64,000 bases of DNA from GCA-2688775 sp035288865. Lineage in GTDB: Archaea; Nanobdellota; Nanobdellia; Woesearchaeales; GW2011-AR4. The stretch covers positions 1 through 64,000 of the forward strand of contig DATDZA010000016.1 of NCBI GenBank assembly GCA_035288865.1, written 5' to 3'. Position numbers and translations under genes: made by a program. Below, piece after piece: positions 8,387 to 16,468 of the stretch; positions within the stretch are counted from its first letter, which is position 1; each line of letters opens with the position of its first letter. The notes under the pieces were generated by a model. The model saw only the letters and a program-made list of their open reading frames with translations. It was not told where the DNA came from and searched no databases.

Positions 8387-9198
8387 AAATCGCATACCAG
8401 GGAATAAAAGGAGCTTACAGCGAGGCAGCGGTGTACAAGCATTTTGGAAACAAGATAGATGCAATCGGGTTTGAAACATTTGAGGAAGTTTTTGAGGCCG
8501 TCAAATCAGACAAAGCTGAATTTGGAGTAGTGCCGGTTGATAACACTATAGCAGGAACTGTTGCCACAAACTGCGATTTGCTTTTGAAGCAGGATGTTTA
8601 CGTAATTGCAGAAATATATTTAGATATACAGCATAATCTCCTTTCACACAGAGGAAATTCTATAAAAGACATCAAGCTCGTTTATTCACATCCGCATGCG
8701 CTTGAGCAGTGCAGGGAATTCATAAGAAAGAACAATATTAAGCCAATACCGGAATATGATACAGCAGGAGCTGCAAAGATTGTAAAAGAAAGAAACAGGA
8801 AAGAAGAGGCAGCAGTCGCATCTGAATTCTGCGCGAAAATTTATGATTTGGATGTAATCGAAAAAGATATTTCAACAGCAAAAAATAACATCACTAAGTT
8901 TTTTGTTTTTGTTAATAGTGATAATGTTCCAAGAAATATTAAGCAGGAAAAGACAAGCATTGTTTTCAGGACCAAGCATTATCCGGGGGCATTAATAAAT
9001 TGTCTGCAGCGGCTTGCGAAGCATGGAATAAACCTGACCAAATTGGAATCCAGGCCCGTTCCTGAAAATGCATGGGAGTATTCTTTCTATGCAGACTTTG
9101 AAAGCGGCTTGGAAGAGGAAAAAGTAAAGCTTGCATTAAGTGAGATGGAAGCTTCATGTGAATTTCTCAAGATTCTTGGAAGCTATCCTAAAGGTTAA
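8383..9198 (+). CDS. pheA: Prephenate dehydratase
   Basis: This enzyme converts prephenate to phenylpyruvate for phenylalanine. The 271 residues comprise the bilobed catalytic domain (about 1-180) and a C-terminal ACT domain with GALINCLQRLAKHGINLTKL and ESRP, the phenylalanine-binding signature, so feedback inhibition is expected. The catalytic TRF motif appears as TKF in NNITKFFVF, a conservative change. There is no mutase domain, consistent with the one on TyrA. It overlaps tyrA by 4 nt and is the last gene of the operon. Confidence 0.94.
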   Translation: MKIAYQGIKGAYSEAAVYKHFGNKIDAIGFETFEEVFEAVKSDKAEFGVVPVDNTIAGTVATNCDLLLKQDVYVIAEIYLDIQHNLLSHRGNSIKDIKLVYSHPHALEQCREFIRKNNIKPIPEYDTAGAAKIVKERNRKEEAAVASEFCAKIYDLDVIEKDISTAKNNITKFFVFVNSDNVPRNIKQEKTSIVFRTKHYPGALINCLQRLAKHGINLTKLESRPVPENAWEYSFYADFESGLEEEKVKLALSEMEASCEFLKILGSYPKG

Positions 9199-9252
9199 TA
9201 AACAGCAATCTTTTTATACTCCCAATTCAATTTCCAAATAGGTGATAACATT

Positions 9253-9462
9253 ATGTGCATGTGCAAAAAATGTATGACAATATGCGGAGGATTGTTTTTA
9301 GTTTTGGGTGTCTTGTTCCTATTGAGGGACCTCGGTAAATGGAATTTCTGGAACATCCAGTGGTATACAGCTATATTGATAGTTGTTGGCGTAGGGCACA
9401 TTGCATCAAGCAAATGTCCTGACTGCGAGATGGCAAGAACCGGTAAGATGGGAAAGAAGTAA
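9253..9462 (+). CDS. Small membrane protein with cysteine pairs
   Basis: This 69-residue protein has two probable membrane segments (about 10-26 and 38-52). A CMCKKC cluster stands at the N-terminus and a CPDC pair near the C-terminus, perhaps a metal site on one side of the membrane. An aggtgat Shine-Dalgarno lies upstream. A T-rich tract follows the stop, as expected for an archaeal terminator. I do not recognise a named family. Confidence 0.75.
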   Translation: MCMCKKCMTICGGLFLVLGVLFLLRDLGKWNFWNIQWYTAILIVVGVGHIASSKCPDCEMARTGKMGKK

Positions 9463-9503
9463 ATTCTTCTTTTTATTTTTTTTCTTTGATAACATGTATA
9501 TCA

Positions 9504-9522
9504 CAGAAATCTTTGATTTCTG
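9504..9522. repeat. Short perfect hairpin before tRNA-Ser
   Basis: cagaaatc (9504-9511) and gatttctg (9515-9522) form a perfect 8-bp stem with a 3-nt loop. It sits in the T-rich tract after the small membrane protein gene and may help termination. The very short loop resembles the hairpins in the aromatic operon. Confidence 0.5.
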
Positions 9523-9617
9523 GGAATTTAAAAAATGCATAATTTTTTAAATAACAAAAAATCAATTCGGGTTCTTGATGCCGGGATGGCACAACCTGGT
9601 ACTGCGTAAGCCTGGAA

Positions 9618-9635
9618 GACTTATTTACCAGTGAA
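9618..9635 (+). other. tRNA-Ser intron 1, anticodon loop (37/38)
   Basis: This is an 18-nt intron. The exon-intron pairing ctgg (9612-9615) with ccag (9628-9631) makes a 4-bp helix. A 3-nt bulge (aag) lies on the 5' side and a 5-nt bulge on the 3' side, below the anticodon stem taagc/gctta. This is a relaxed bulge-helix-bulge. Splicing gives the 7-nt loop CTGGAAA. Confidence 0.78.
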
Positions 9636-9667
9636 AGCTTATTTCCGAAAGGATATCTGGGTTCAAA

Positions 9668-9735
9668 ATTATTGGCGGCTGCAGCACAAAGCATGAGCTT
9701 CGTTGCCTGACTTAACACAACCGCTAATCTGAAAG
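9668..9735 (+). other. tRNA-Ser intron 2, T loop (59/60)
   Basis: This is a 68-nt intron. The T stem ctggg/cccag is followed by the 4-bp helix ttca (9662-9665)/tgaa (9730-9733), a 3' bulge agt, a 5' bulge starting aaa, and an inner helix attggcgg/ccgctaat with one G-U pair. Cutting aa|a and ag|t leaves the standard T loop TTCAAAT. Confidence 0.82.
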
Positions 9736-9819
9736 TCCCAGCCCCGGCGTTTTTTTCTTTTAATTTATTCAATGAATTTAACATTAAATTATTATACATC
9801 CAAATTAATTATTATATTT

Positions 9820-10317
9820 ATGAACAGAACTAAAACAAATCAAACTCTAGACCCAAAAACAACCATAGGCCATGTTCATCTCAAAGTGGCCGAACTGGAA
9901 AGAGCTGTTAAATTTTACACGGAGATTTTAGGATTCGAAGTAATGACTAGAGTCGGAACTACTGCTGCGTTTTTGTCAGCGGGCGGTTATCATCATCACA
10001 TTGGATTGAACACGTGGGAAAGCGAAAATGGAAATCCTCCGCCGCCAGGAAGTACCGGATTGTATCATTTTGCAATTCTTGTCCCGAACAGAAAGGAGCT
10101 TGCACGAGCATTAAAACGATTGATGGACCATAATTATACAATTGAAGGCTTGTCAGACCACGGAGTGAGCGAAGCCATATACATAAGCGACCCGGATGGA
10201 AACGGAATTGAAATTTATGCAGACAGGCCAAGAAACAAATGGCCGAAAGATGCAAAAGGAGATATTGAAATGTACACCAAAAGGCTTGATGTTGAAAATT
10301 TAATGAAGGAATTATGA
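9820..10317 (+). CDS. VOC-superfamily (glyoxalase/dioxygenase-like) protein
   Basis: This 165-residue protein has two beta-alpha-beta-beta-beta modules. Likely metal ligands are the histidine in IGHVHLKV, the histidine in YHFAILVP and the glutamate in GIEIYADRP. The sequence resembles catechol 2,3-dioxygenase-like members such as CatE, but the substrate cannot be told. The start is the ATG at 9820, about 26 nt after the TATA-like ttattataca (9789-9798), which fits a leaderless mRNA; the upstream in-frame ATG is not supported. Confidence 0.88.
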   Translation: MNRTKTNQTLDPKTTIGHVHLKVAELERAVKFYTEILGFEVMTRVGTTAAFLSAGGYHHHIGLNTWESENGNPPPPGSTGLYHFAILVPNRKELARALKRLMDHNYTIEGLSDHGVSEAIYISDPDGNGIEIYADRPRNKWPKDAKGDIEMYTKRLDVENLMKEL

Positions 10318-10536
10318 TAACATATTCGTAATGGTTTTTTTCTTGAAAATCTTTTTTAATTCAATTTTACTCCTTAAGTTAGTTTAATTCATTCACATTA
10401 AACTTACCAGGATTACCGGGAAACAGTGCATATTTCAATATATAATTTGTATAACCACTCAAAAAATCCACAAGAACTTACGATATCCACCAAAAAAAAT
10501 TAATTAATTAAGATACGACAAAGCCACCCCTCAATT

Positions 10537-10642
10537 AAATAAGTATTTAAATAAGTAATAAAATAAGTAAATTCTGTTTTTAGTATGAATTTCAAACCAC
10601 AAGACTTATAAATAAGTATTTTACTAAGTAAATAAATAAGTA
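10537..10642. repeat. Two clusters of 9-bp iterons on a 12-bp period
   Basis: The 9-mer aaataagta occurs exactly at 10537, 10549, 10561, 10610 and 10634, and as tactaagta at 10622. That gives two clusters of three with exact 12-bp spacing, about one helical turn, 49 bp apart. The last copy ends 2 nt before the start codon at 10645, and a TATA-like ttataaata overlaps the second cluster. This looks like an operator array, plausibly bound by the AbrB-like product of the adjacent gene. The rest of the 327-nt gap (10318-10536) shows nothing I can name. Confidence 0.8.
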
Positions 10643-10644
10643 TA

Positions 10645-10812
10645 ATGGCAGAATTCAAAAGGAAGCTTTACAGGAGAGGTTCTAGCTTTGAGACTACAAT
10701 CCCCATGCCAATTATTGCATTTCTTGATTTAAAAAAAAAGTATGACATTATTTTTGTCTATGATGAGCAATCAAATAGATGGTATTTAAAATTTGAAGAT
10801 AGAGTGAAATAA
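10645..10812 (+). CDS. AbrB/SpoVT-like small DNA-binding protein
   Basis: This is a 55-codon gene whose product starts MAEFKRKLYRRGSSFETTIP. A basic beta strand, ETTIP, a short helix and a tryptophan-containing final strand follow the swapped-hairpin (AbrB/MazE) pattern of archaeal transcription factors. Such proteins bind DNA as dimers and often regulate themselves; the iteron array directly upstream fits that. The family call rests on pattern only. Confidence 0.7.
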   Translation: MAEFKRKLYRRGSSFETTIPMPIIAFLDLKKKYDIIFVYDEQSNRWYLKFEDRVK

Positions 10813-10882
10813 AATATTTACATAAAAATTAAAAAATAGAATATTAAAATTATAAAAAACAAAATAAAACGAGGTGGATTAA

Positions 10883-11221
10883 ATGAGCAGGCGCTTTGAA
10901 GAAATTATAGACGTGCTGGATTATGATGAATTGATGCGTTTTAAGTCCGACCTGGACAGCGGCGGCATAACTACTAAGAAATTAATGGAAGAAAAAATAA
11001 AAAAGAAATTGAAAGAGCATGAGAAAATATGTGCAACCTGCTCGAACACTCTGAATTTCTACAAATCAAATAATTACACAATCATATTTGGCCCAGATGA
11101 TTTCAAGAAAAAAGCCAGCTTCTGCGGCCTGGACTGCCTGGAATATTTTATAATAAAACTAAAGGAAATGAACGACAAGCCCAAAGAAGACAATGTAAGT
11201 AACACCGGCAGTTACATGTGA
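10883..11221 (+). CDS. Hypothetical cysteine-pair protein
   Basis: This is a 112-residue soluble protein with a charged helical N-terminal half and cysteines in ICATC and CGLDC that could form a zinc site. A gaggtgg Shine-Dalgarno precedes the ATG. It ends 4 nt before the P-type ATPase, so the two are probably translated together, and it may be a regulator or metal-handling partner of the pump. I do not recognise the family. Confidence 0.75.
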   Translation: MSRRFEEIIDVLDYDELMRFKSDLDSGGITTKKLMEEKIKKKLKEHEKICATCSNTLNFYKSNNYTIIFGPDDFKKKASFCGLDCLEYFIIKLKEMNDKPKEDNVSNTGSYM

Positions 11222-11225
11222 AAGC

Positions 11226-13847
11226 ATGCACAACAAGCCCGTAGAGCAGGTATTGAGGGAATTAAATACTTCAAATAATGGGTTGGCTCAGCAGGAAGCA
11301 GATGAAAGGCTAAAGCAGTACGGATTCAATGAATTAAAAGAAGGAAAAAAGATTTCTCCGCTGGAAATTTTTATCAGCCAGTTCAAAAGCATTGTTGTAT
11401 GGATTTTAATCGCCGCAACAGTTATTTCCTCATTTCTGGGTGAATATGTTGATGCAATTGTCATTTTCTCCATAATAATACTCATTGCCCTGCTGGGATT
11501 TTTTGAGGAGTACAGGGCAGAAAAAGCTATAGAAGCGCTGAAAAAGCTGGCATCTTTAAGGGCAACTGTCCTCAGAGACAGCCAAAAAAAAGAAATTGAT
11601 GCAAAAGAACTTGTTGTCGGTGATATAATCATTCTTCAGACAGGCGACAAGGTGCCTGCTGACGCGCGCCTGATTGATGTTTTCAATCTGCAGACTCAGG
11701 AAGCTGCGCTTACAGGCGAATCCCAGGCCGTAAAGAAAAATGCCTCCCAGCTGGAGGAGAAAACGAGCATAGCCGACAGGCACAACATAGTTTTTTCCAG
11801 CACAATTGTTGTCAGCGGAAGGGCAAAAGCAGTCGTGATAGCAATAGGCATGCAGAGTGAGATTGGAAAAATTGCTACGATGTTAGAAGAAGTAAAGCCC
11901 GAGCCGACTCCGCTTCAAAAAGACATGAACCAATTAGGAAAATTTATCGGCACGATAACCCTCATAATAGCAGCGCTCATTTTTATGAGCGGCATGCTGG
12001 TCCGCCATTCTAACTGGATTGATATGCTTCTTGTTTCAGTGTCGCTGGCAGTGGCCGCGATTCCGGAAGCCCTGCCGGCAGTTGTCACTATATCCCTCGC
12101 CCTCGGCACTCAAAAAATGCTGAAGAGAAATGCGCTCATAAGGCGGCTGCCAAGCGTGGAAACCCTCGGATCAACTACAGTAATATGCACCGACAAGACA
12201 GGCACGCTCACTGCCAATCAGGTGACTGTGAAAAAATTATATGTCAACGGCAAAATTATAGATGCAACCGGCGTAGGCTATGGGACAAAAGGAATATTTC
12301 TTTACAAAAACAAGCTGGTTCCGCCTGAAGAAATTGAGCTTCTTTTAAGGATTGGAATACTTAACAATAATTCCGAGATAAAAGAAGGAAAAGTTATAGG
12401 TGATCCGACGGAAGCGGCATTGATAGTAAGCGCAGCCAAGCTTGGGCTGATAAAAGAAGATTTGGACATTGAGTACAGAAGAGTTGATGAAATAGAATTC
12501 ACAAGCGAGAGAAAGATGATGACCACAATACACGGGCACCACGGCGAGAATATTTCTTATGTCAAAGGCGCTCCGGAAGTTGTCCTGAAACTCTGCAATT
12601 CTGTCTACCTTAATGGAGAAATAAAAAAGCTGACAACCGGCATGAAGGAGGAGATAATTGAAACTAACCGGCAGTTCGCAGAGGGGGCATTAAGGGTGCT
12701 AGGGTTTGCCTACAAAACAATTATTGACTCAAACCCTGAAAAAAACCTTATATTTGTCGGGCTGCAGGGAATGATTGATCCTCCTAGGGAGGAAGTCAAA
12801 ATTGCAATCGAGAAATGCAAAAAAGCGGGCATCAGGGTCATCATGATTACAGGAGACCATGAGATAACGGCAAAGGCAATTGCAAAAGACATAGGGCTGA
12901 CGGGAAAAACAATAACCGGCGAGAAGCTTGACGAGATAAACAACCTGGATTCTCTGGTTGAGGAAATATCAATATTTGCCAGGGTAAATCCGGAGCATAA
13001 GATTAAGATTGTTGATGCGCTGAAGAAAAAAGGGCACATTGTTGCGATGACTGGAGACGGCATAAATGACGCGCCTGCATTAAAAAAAGCAGATATCGGC
13101 ATTGCGATGGGAATTTCAGGCACAGATGTAAGCAAAGAAGCAAGCGCAATGATACTCACCGATGATAATTTTGCATCAATTGTAAATGCAGTAGAGGAAG
13201 GAAGAGGGATTCATGACAATATAAAAAAATATTTTGCATTCCTAATATCAGGCAACATCGGTGAAGTGCTGATTATATTTATTTCAATAATAATGGGAAT
13301 TCCGCTCCCTCTGACTGTGACGCAGATTTTGCTCATAAATCTTGCAATGGACGGCCCTCCCGCCATATCACTTTCAGCGGAACCTTCTGAGCCGGATGTG
13401 ATAAGCAGAAAGCCAAGAAACCAAAAAGAGCCAATATACAAGAACATCGGAAATTATGTATTTTTATTTCCGGCTGTGATGGTAGTGGCTGTATTGCTGG
13501 TTTTCATTTATTTTTACCGCGCAGACGGCTTAGTGAAAGCGCAGACTATGGCGTTCCTGACAATCATAATGTTCAGGCTCTTTGAAGTTTTTGCGTGCAG
13601 GTCGCTGACAAAAAATGTTTTCAAAATGGGATTGTTCAAAAACAAGTGGATGGTTGGTGCGGTTGCTTTGTCATTTGCCATAGTTGTGCTGACATTATAC
13701 GTTCCGTTCATGAACAAGATATTTGATACTATGCCTATAAGCATCCTTGAGTTTCTTTTTATAATTCTGCTCTCAAGCCTTGGGGCTGTTGCGATTGAAA
13801 TTTCTAAATTTCTGGGCAATAGGGGGAAAGCTGATGTTAATGTATAA
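11226..13847 (+). CDS. Cation-transporting P-type ATPase (P2A, Ca2+-type)
   Basis: This is an 873-residue membrane pump. It has an N-terminal cation-ATPase domain, the actuator motif TGES, the IPEALP bend in M4, the phosphorylation motif DKTGTLT (D323), a nucleotide-binding KGAPE, the hinge TGDGINDAP, and about ten membrane segments. The C-terminal AEPSEPDVISRKPR segment is typical of SERCA/PMR1-like P2A pumps, so Ca2+ or Mn2+ export is the likeliest role; substrate identity is inferred. The start is 4 nt after the previous gene. Confidence 0.93.
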   Translation: MHNKPVEQVLRELNTSNNGLAQQEADERLKQYGFNELKEGKKISPLEIFISQFKSIVVWILIAATVISSFLGEYVDAIVIFSIIILIALLGFFEEYRAEKAIEALKKLASLRATVLRDSQKKEIDAKELVVGDIIILQTGDKVPADARLIDVFNLQTQEAALTGESQAVKKNASQLEEKTSIADRHNIVFSSTIVVSGRAKAVVIAIGMQSEIGKIATMLEEVKPEPTPLQKDMNQLGKFIGTITLIIAALIFMSGMLVRHSNWIDMLLVSVSLAVAAIPEALPAVVTISLALGTQKMLKRNALIRRLPSVETLGSTTVICTDKTGTLTANQVTVKKLYVNGKIIDATGVGYGTKGIFLYKNKLVPPEEIELLLRIGILNNNSEIKEGKVIGDPTEAALIVSAAKLGLIKEDLDIEYRRVDEIEFTSERKMMTTIHGHHGENISYVKGAPEVVLKLCNSVYLNGEIKKLTTGMKEEIIETNRQFAEGALRVLGFAYKTIIDSNPEKNLIFVGLQGMIDPPREEVKIAIEKCKKAGIRVIMITGDHEITAKAIAKDIGLTGKTITGEKLDEINNLDSLVEEISIFARVNPEHKIKIVDALKKKGHIVAMTGDGINDAPALKKADIGIAMGISGTDVSKEASAMILTDDNFASIVNAVEEGRGIHDNIKKYFAFLISGNIGEVLIIFISIIMGIPLPLTVTQILLINLAMDGPPAISLSAEPSEPDVISRKPRNQKEPIYKNIGNYVFLFPAVMVVAVLLVFIYFYRADGLVKAQTMAFLTIIMFRLFEVFACRSLTKNVFKMGLFKNKWMVGAVALSFAIVVLTLYVPFMNKIFDTMPISILEFLFIILLSSLGAVAIEISKFLGNRGKADVNV

Positions 13848-13876
13848 GGTTATTGCTAAGTATTTTTCAAGTTATG

Positions 13877-13907
13877 AAGTTCGTTAAACGCCAAGTTTAA
13901 CGAACTT
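13877..13907 (+). terminator. Hairpin after the P-type ATPase
   Basis: aagttcgttaaac (13877-13889) and gtttaacgaactt (13895-13907) form a perfect 13-bp stem with a 5-nt loop, 29 nt past the ATPase stop and followed by T-rich sequence. A terminator is the simplest reading. The symmetry could instead mark a protein site. Confidence 0.6.
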
Positions 13908-14006
13908 TTCAATTTTATACACTTCTTGTCCATATTACAAATAACCACTAAGCACTGAACATCTCCTCATAAGATTTATAAGGGAATTAATTATCTAAAA
14001 CTCAAA

Positions 14007-14235
14007 ATGAATGGGGAAAATGCATTAGTTGTATTTCAAAACAAGAAAATCGGAAGAACTTGGTTTAAAGATGAATGGTAATTCTTTGGTTGATATAGTC
14101 CAAACTTTGACAGATAGTGTTAATCCCACCGATTATCTGAAAAAACTGCGTAAAAGAGATGAAGAGCTTGGAAGCTACCTAGGGACAAATTGTCCCCATG
14201 TAGAAATGCTGACTGAAACTAGGTTTATCCCCTAA
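14007..14235 (+). pseudogene. Broken Bro-N / phage antirepressor-like gene
   Basis: Two adjacent frames read as one decayed gene. The first (ATG at 14007) gives 24 residues typical of the Bro-N start (LVVFQNKKIGRTWFKDEW) and stops at 14079. The second continues directly, one base out of frame, with LVDIVQTLTDSVNPTDYLKK and GTNCPHVEMLTET, the rest of a Bro-N-like domain, and stops at 14235. Intact proteins of this kind run on for a few hundred residues, so the gene is both frameshifted and 3'-truncated. It is likely a remnant of a virus or plasmid. Confidence 0.75.
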
Positions 14236-14283
14236 AATTTATTGAACTTAACATTTAAATAGCGAAAACAAGTTCTGTGGCTG

Positions 14284-16296
14284 ATGGATAGTTTCAGGCA
14301 GGTTTGTGAAGATATTGTTAAGGAGCTTAAGAAAAGCAACATAAAAACACAGCGCCAGCTAAATAAGCTTAAGCTTCAAATTCTGAATAAATACAAGTCT
14401 AAGGGAAATATAATCCAAATACCAAAAAACGCTGACATATATTTTGCTGCTTCAGAAAAAGACAGGAAAAAGTTCATGAAGCTTCTTTCATTAAAGCCAG
14501 TCCGGACAATAAGTGGAGTTGCTCCGATTGCATTGATGTCAGAGCCTTATCCGTGCCCCCACACTTTGAAAGGAATAGGGCCGTGCACGTATTGTCCCGG
14601 AGGTCCGGGCTCTCCATTCGGGGATGTTCCGCAAAGCTACACCGGCAAAGAGCCGTCAACAAGAAGGTCAATAAGAAGCAACTACGACCCTTACATGATA
14701 GTTTTCAACAGGCTCGAGCACTATGTCGCAATGGGAAAAGTCCCTGACAAGGCCGAAATTATTGTTCAGGGAGGCACTTTCACATTTTTCCCAAAACTGT
14801 ACCAGGAATATTTCATAAAATACGCGCTGAAAGCAATGAATGACTTCTCAAGATTATTTTTCGACGCCGATGGAAACATAGACATGATGAAATTCAAGAT
14901 TTTCTTCGAGCTGCCAAGAATAATCTCCGAAGAGGAAAAAAGAACCAAGTCAATACAGATTAAATTACTAAAGATTAAGCATCTGGATTTAAGTAATTTG
15001 AAAATAAAAGAAGAAGTCGATGAGTGGTTTTTTAATTATAATTCAAAATACGAAAATAATCAGGGAGGGAACTTTATAATTGCACATGATGCAACACCAT
15101 CCGCCCTCCACCCACCCCCTACTGTAGAACTCAACAGTGCCGGCAGTTCATTAAAGCTAATAAATTTGGATAATGCAAATGTCAGGGCAATAAAAAATAT
15201 CCAGAATAAAATAAAAGTAGAAAATTTAACCCCTTTATCATTAAAACACATTCAGAAAGAAAATGAAACTGCCTTAATAAGATGTGTTGGCCTTACAATA
15301 GAAACAAAAAGTGATTTTGGAAAATTATATCACGGAAACATTATGCTGGAATTGGGCTGCACGAGAGTGGAACTTGGCATACAGTCAATTTATGATAGTG
15401 TTCTTAGGTCAACCAACCGTGGAAACACAGTTGCCGATAATATTGAATCAATAAGAATTCTGAAAGATTTGGGATTTAAAATCAACGCGCATTATATGCC
15501 TGGACTGCCTTTGACAACAAAGAAAATGGATTTGAAAGGGTTAAGAGAATTATTTGAAAACCCGGATTACAAGCCGGACATGCTGAAAATCTATCCGTGC
15601 ATGGTGATGGAAGGAACAAAATTGTATGATGAATGGAAAGCCGGAAAGTTTAGTCCTTTAAAAACAAAGGAAGCCGCTGAAATTATTGCAGAAGCGAAAA
15701 AATACTTTCCTGAATTCGTAAGGATCACCAGAATACAGCGCGACATACCTACCTATATGACAGCAGGGGGGGTTGACAGAACTAATTTAAGGCAATACGT
15801 TGAGATACTGTGCAAAGAAAAAGGAATAAAATGTCGTTGTATAAGATGCAGAGAAGCTGGATTAAATTCAATTCAAAACAAAAAAATTGATCTAAAGAAT
15901 CTTAGAATAAAGGTTATAGAATATAATGCCTCACATGGCAGAGAATTCTTCATAGCCGCAGAAGACAAAGAAACAGATATATTATTTGGATATTGCAGGT
16001 TAAGATTCCCCTCACAAATCCTAAGAGAGGAAATAACAAAAGACTCTGCATTAATAAGAGAAATTCATGTATATTCAGCAGCAGTCCAGATAGGAAAGAA
16101 GTCAGATGAAAGTTTCCAGCATAAAGGCATAGGCAAGCAATTAATGGCGAGATCAGAGGAAATTGCGAAAGGGCATGGGAAAAATAAGATTGTTGTAATA
16201 GCCGGAATTGGGGCCAAACAGTATTTTTCCAAGCTTGGATATACCTATGATGGCCCATATATGTCTAAGCATATACCACTGGACATCTCTGCCTAA
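14284..16296 (+). CDS. elp3: Elp3-family tRNA U34 acetyltransferase / radical SAM
   Basis: Elp3 adds the carboxymethyl-type group at the tRNA wobble uridine. Residues about 80-480 are the radical-SAM part with C91, C101 and C104 (Cx9Cx2C) and the GPCTYCPGGPGSPFGD and QGGTF motifs. Residues about 520-670 are the GNAT acetyltransferase with HKGIGKQLM. At 670 residues it is longer than the roughly 530-550 usual in archaea. The excess lies around residues 225-335, and part of it (about 260-278) is an in-frame copy of a repeat also found upstream of truD. The TATA-like atttaaat at 14253 is about 28 nt before the ATG. Confidence 0.92.
   Translation: MDSFRQVCEDIVKELKKSNIKTQRQLNKLKLQILNKYKSKGNIIQIPKNADIYFAASEKDRKKFMKLLSLKPVRTISGVAPIALMSEPYPCPHTLKGIGPCTYCPGGPGSPFGDVPQSYTGKEPSTRRSIRSNYDPYMIVFNRLEHYVAMGKVPDKAEIIVQGGTFTFFPKLYQEYFIKYALKAMNDFSRLFFDADGNIDMMKFKIFFELPRIISEEEKRTKSIQIKLLKIKHLDLSNLKIKEEVDEWFFNYNSKYENNQGGNFIIAHDATPSALHPPPTVELNSAGSSLKLINLDNANVRAIKNIQNKIKVENLTPLSLKHIQKENETALIRCVGLTIETKSDFGKLYHGNIMLELGCTRVELGIQSIYDSVLRSTNRGNTVADNIESIRILKDLGFKINAHYMPGLPLTTKKMDLKGLRELFENPDYKPDMLKIYPCMVMEGTKLYDEWKAGKFSPLKTKEAAEIIAEAKKYFPEFVRITRIQRDIPTYMTAGGVDRTNLRQYVEILCKEKGIKCRCIRCREAGLNSIQNKKIDLKNLRIKVIEYNASHGREFFIAAEDKETDILFGYCRLRFPSQILREEITKDSALIREIHVYSAAVQIGKKSDESFQHKGIGKQLMARSEEIAKGHGKNKIVVIAGIGAKQYFSKLGYTYDGPYMSKHIPLDISA
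15062..15117 (+). repeat. Interspersed 56-nt repeat, copy A (inside elp3)
   Basis: Ends are conserved between this copy and the one at 27802: a 22-nt left end beginning agggaggga and a 15-nt right end gccctccacccaccc, separated by 19 variable bases here. ggaggg at the left can pair with ccctcc at the right. The copy is in frame and adds about 19 residues to Elp3 within a segment absent from typical Elp3. Confidence 0.65.
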
Positions 16297-16297
16297 G

Positions 16298-16458
16298 ATA
16301 TATAAAGGGGTACATCCTCTAATTCTGAAAAAGAGAACACGCAAAACTGCCAAATTAAGTCTTTTGGTCTTCGACACGAAAGCCTATTACGCAGTTTCGC
16401 TTAACATTCTCTTTTTCGTAAGACTCCAAAGTCTTTGGAAAACAAAAAACTTTGGAGG
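16298..16458 (+). promoter_or_regulatory. Promoter and structured leader of the LAGLIDADG gene
   Basis: TATA-like gatatataaagg (16298-16309) predicts a transcript start near 16328, exactly at a long hairpin: gaaaaagagaa (16327-16337) pairs perfectly with ttctctttttc (16407-16417). Inside it, gcaaaactgc (16341-16350) pairs with gcagtttcgc (16391-16400) with one mismatch. A second stem, ctccaaagt (16424-16432) with actttggag (16449-16457), buries the Shine-Dalgarno ggagg (16454-16458). This suggests RNA-based control of the downstream gene. Confidence 0.6.
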
Positions 16459-16468
16459 TTTGATAAAA

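Larger units (their letters stand above)
9580..9749 (+). tRNA. tRNA-Ser(GGA) with two introns
   Basis: After removing two introns the gene folds as a type II tRNA. The acceptor is GCCGGGA/CCCCGGC with one A-C mismatch at 7-66. The D arm is GCA/TGC with GG in its loop, and the anticodon stem is taagc/gctta with loop CTGGAAA (anticodon GGA). The variable arm is tcc-gaaa-gga, the T arm is CTGGG-TTCAAAT-CCCAG, and the discriminator is G, as archaeal tRNA-Ser requires. An 18-nt intron follows position 37 and a 68-nt intron follows position 59. TATA-like tttaaataa (9546-9554) and a T-run from 9750 flank it. Confidence 0.85.

Noticed and set aside
9473..9799. A 108-codon minus-strand frame
   Set aside because: It runs antisense through tRNA-Ser and its introns and has no protein similarity that I can see; the tRNA explains the sequence.
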